Shown here: in pieces, positions 6,831-8,669 of the stretch
How the letters are laid out: each line of letters begins with the position of its first letter
How positions within the stretch are numbered: the stretch's first letter is position 1
Program-made: the position numbers and the translations under genes
Source: Enterobacteriaceae bacterium UBA2655
Lineage (GTDB): Bacteria; Pseudomonadota; Gammaproteobacteria; Enterobacterales; Enterobacteriaceae
Assembly: GCA_002359495.1 (NCBI GenBank)
Contig: DENB01000005.1
Location: 1 to 8,669 of the forward strand
DNA: 8,669 nucleotides
Direction of reading: 5' to 3'
Notes under the pieces: generated by a model
Database searches by the model: none
What the model was told of the DNA's origin: nothing
The model's input: only the letters and a program-made list of their open reading frames with translations

Positions 6831-8669
6831 TCAGAGCAGCTGAGCCAGCCGATTAAGATCGGATTGAATCGCGCCCGCCGTCACGTCGCGACCTGCGCCC
6901 GGCCCGCGGATCACCAGCGGGTTATCGCGATACCAGCGGCTCTCGATAGCGAAAACGTTATCGCAGGGCAGCAGCGAAGCGAGCGGATGTTCCGGCCTCA
7001 CCGCCTCCACCCCAACGCGCGCCTTGCCGTTGGCGTCGAAACGCGCCACGTAGCGCAGCACCAGCCCCATCTCCTGCGCCGCCTCCAGACGTTGCAGCAT
7101 CTGTTCGTTCAGCTCATCCGCATTTTCAAAGAAGTGGTCGATCGACTCGCCTTTACAGCTCTCCGGCACCAGCGACTCGACGCGCACCTGATCCGGCTCG
7201 ATTTCATAGCCCGCTTCACGCGCCAGAATCACCAGCTTGCGCTTAACGTCCTGCCCGGAGAGATCGACGCGCGGGTCCGGCTCCGTCAGACCCTGCTGCC
7301 AGGCCTGATCCACCAGCTCCGTAAACGGCGCCGTGCCATCGAACTGCAAAAACAGCCAGGAAAGGGTGCCGGAAAAAATGCCGCTGATGGCGAGGATGGC
7401 GTCGCCGCTGTCGCGCAGATCGCGCACCGTATGGTTGATCGGCAAGCCTGCGCCGACGGTGGCGTTATATAACCAGTGGCGGCCGGTTTTGGCGAAGGCG
7501 TCGCGGATTTGTCGCCAGAGGTAGCCCGGCGAGGCGCCCGCCACTTTGTTGGCGCTGATCACATGAAAACCGTGGCTGGCGAAGTCGAGATACTGATCCG
7601 CCAGCGGCTCGCTGGCCGTTACGTCGAGCACCACCAGATCGTCAAACGGGTGCGCGCGCATCCAGAGGAACAGCGACTCTTCATCGCGCTCAACCGCCTC
7701 GTCGTCGAAGAACGCGAGCGTGCGGCTGGCGTCCAGCCCCTCATAGCTCAGCAGGCTACGGCGGCTGTCCGCGACGCCAGCCAGCACAAATTCAAAGCCG
7801 GTGCGCGCCGAAAGCGTCTCCTGCTCGCGGGCGAACAGCTCCAGCCAACGCGAGCCGATATTGCCTTTGCCGAACAGCATCAGGCCGATGCGCTTTTCGG
7901 CGCGGAACAGCGACTGATGCAGGCCCTGCACCAGATGTTGCGTCGGGCCGACGCGCAGCACGGCGACCGTACTGATATGATCTTCAGACTGCCAGACGAA
8001 CTCAACCGGCTGGTCTTTGATCTGCTGCCAGAAACGATGGCTGTGCAACGGGTTGCGCGTCACGCCGGCGCCGACCAGCGCCACCAGCGCCAGTCCGTCG
8101 CGCAGCTGGAGATGGCCCGGCAGACCGGCATCCTGCAACAGGGTAAAGACGCTGTTGACCACTTCCGAGGTGTAACAGAGCTGCAGCAGCTGGCGATCGG
8201 GATGCACGCCGCTCGCCAGCGGGCGCAGCTGCGCGCGTTTCAACAGCTGATCGATCTCTTTTTGCAGACTGGCGAAATCGTGACGATCCGAAACCTGCAC
8301 TTCAATCAGGCAGACATCGTCGTGACTGGTGACGATGCGGGCGCCGGTGCCCGACGCCAGCACGCGCTCAATGCGCGTCGAGCCTTGCTCCGGCTGGTAG
8401 CTGCAGCGCAGCTGCAGATCGATATCGCTGCCGGAAACGGGTTGTAGTGTGCGGGCCTGCAGCACCGGCGCGGCGAGACGGGCCAGTTCGCTGGCCTCAT
8501 CGAGACGCAGCAGCGGCAGCAGACAGGCATCCGGCACTTTGCGCGGGTCGGCGCTGTAGACGCCGGCTACGTCGCTCCAGATGGTGACGCGGCCCACGCC
8601 CGCCAGCGCGCCGATTTGCGTCGCCGAATAGTCGGAGCCGTTGCGGCCCAGCAGCACGGTTTCGCCCGC
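6831..8669 (-). CDS. metL: Bifunctional aspartokinase II/homoserine dehydrogenase II, C-terminal part (5' truncated by window edge)
   Basis: This cytoplasmic two-domain enzyme phosphorylates aspartate and, with its second domain, reduces aspartate semialdehyde to homoserine for methionine synthesis. The window holds the last 612 codons, against about 810 in E. coli MetL, so roughly 200 N-terminal kinase residues are missing at the right edge; no start is visible. Visible in order are the end of the kinase domain (GRNGSDYSAT, WSDVAGVYSADPRKV), the regulatory-like middle region, the NAD(P)-binding loop LFGKGNIGSRWLELFARE (about 7830-7880), NATVGAGLPINHTVRDL, SGIFSGTLSWLF, and the catalytic segment EPDPRVDLSGQDVKRK, which keeps the Glu, Asp and Lys matching yeast Glu208, Asp214 and Lys223. 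Close identity throughout to E. coli MetL rather than ThrA supports the name. In enteric bacteria metL follows metB and is repressed by MetJ; metB would lie beyond the right edge. A terminator follows the stop. Confidence 0.97.
   Translation of the reverse strand, partial: AGETVLLGRNGSDYSATQIGALAGVGRVTIWSDVAGVYSADPRKVPDACLLPLLRLDEASELARLAAPVLQARTLQPVSGSDIDLQLRCSYQPEQGSTRIERVLASGTGARIVTSHDDVCLIEVQVSDRHDFASLQKEIDQLLKRAQLRPLASGVHPDRQLLQLCYTSEVVNSVFTLLQDAGLPGHLQLRDGLALVALVGAGVTRNPLHSHRFWQQIKDQPVEFVWQSEDHISTVAVLRVGPTQHLVQGLHQSLFRAEKRIGLMLFGKGNIGSRWLELFAREQETLSARTGFEFVLAGVADSRRSLLSYEGLDASRTLAFFDDEAVERDEESLFLWMRAHPFDDLVVLDVTASEPLADQYLDFASHGFHVISANKVAGASPGYLWRQIRDAFAKTGRHWLYNATVGAGLPINHTVRDLRDSGDAILAISGIFSGTLSWLFLQFDGTAPFTELVDQAWQQGLTEPDPRVDLSGQDVKRKLVILAREAGYEIEPDQVRVESLVPESCKGESIDHFFENADELNEQMLQRLEAAQEMGLVLRYVARFDANGKARVGVEAVRPEHPLASLLPCDNVFAIESRWYRDNPLVIRGPGAGRDVTAGAIQSDLNRLAQLL
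7310..7317 (-). other. Chi octamer (- strand)
   Basis: CCACCAGC on the + strand, that is GCTGGTGG on the minus strand, inside metL. Exact match; function assumed from the enteric RecBCD system. Confidence 0.35.
8081..8088 (-). other. Chi octamer (- strand)
   Basis: Second minus-strand GCTGGTGG inside metL, in a run of Leu-Val-Ala codons, so codon use alone could explain it. Confidence 0.35.

Noticed and set aside
7476..8447. A 323-codon plus-strand open frame opposite metL
   Set aside because: Antisense shadow of metL, with the same Arg/Gln/Ala/His-rich composition as the other shadows and no recognisable motif.
8655..8657. GTG at 8657 (minus strand) as the metL start
   Set aside because: The frame stays open to the window edge and the residues just before it (AGET) continue the conserved kinase domain, so this is an internal valine.

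Overview
The window looks like chromosomal DNA of a GC-rich member of the Enterobacterales. The Erwiniaceae (Pantoea, Erwinia or a relative) is my best guess. This rests on MetF and MetL translations that, compared from memory, follow the Escherichia coli proteins almost residue for residue, and on a recognisable tandem MetJ operator in front of metF. The genus is an inference. The peptide-transport genes have the same GC-rich codon style as the met genes, so nothing marks them as recently acquired.

Left part, 1-5602, + strand: a tightly packed operon whose 5' end lies outside the window. In order it holds the C-terminal two thirds of an OppD/DppD/GsiA-type ATPase, a periplasmic family 5 solute-binding protein with a GTG start, a DppB/GsiC-type permease, a DppC/GsiD-type permease, and a gamma-glutamyltransferase-fold enzyme. 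Gaps between genes are 2-18 nt and each downstream gene has its own Shine-Dalgarno sequence. The simplest reading is one functional unit. The binding protein captures a peptide-like or N-acyl compound in the periplasm, the two permeases and the ATPase import it, and the last enzyme cleaves it in the cytoplasm, since it has no signal peptide. The substrate is unknown. The enzyme keeps the self-processing threonine but seems to lack the aspartate that lets classical GGTs recognise gamma-glutamyl groups.

Middle, 5603-5715: a short convergent intergenic region with a perfect 11-bp inverted repeat, probably a shared terminator for the operon and metF.

Right part, 5716-8669, - strand: metF (5,10-methylenetetrahydrofolate reductase) and, upstream of it, metL (aspartokinase II/homoserine dehydrogenase II), which runs off the right edge. 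A hairpin terminator follows metL. A 218-nt gap then carries the metF promoter candidate, tandem MET boxes for the MetJ repressor, and the metF ribosome binding site. Both genes feed methionine synthesis: MetL supplies homoserine and MetF supplies the methyl group.

I see no tRNA or rRNA gene, insertion sequence, CRISPR array, phage gene or toxin-antitoxin pair. The only part that may be poorly described is the importer-plus-acylase operon; the rest is ordinary core metabolism.
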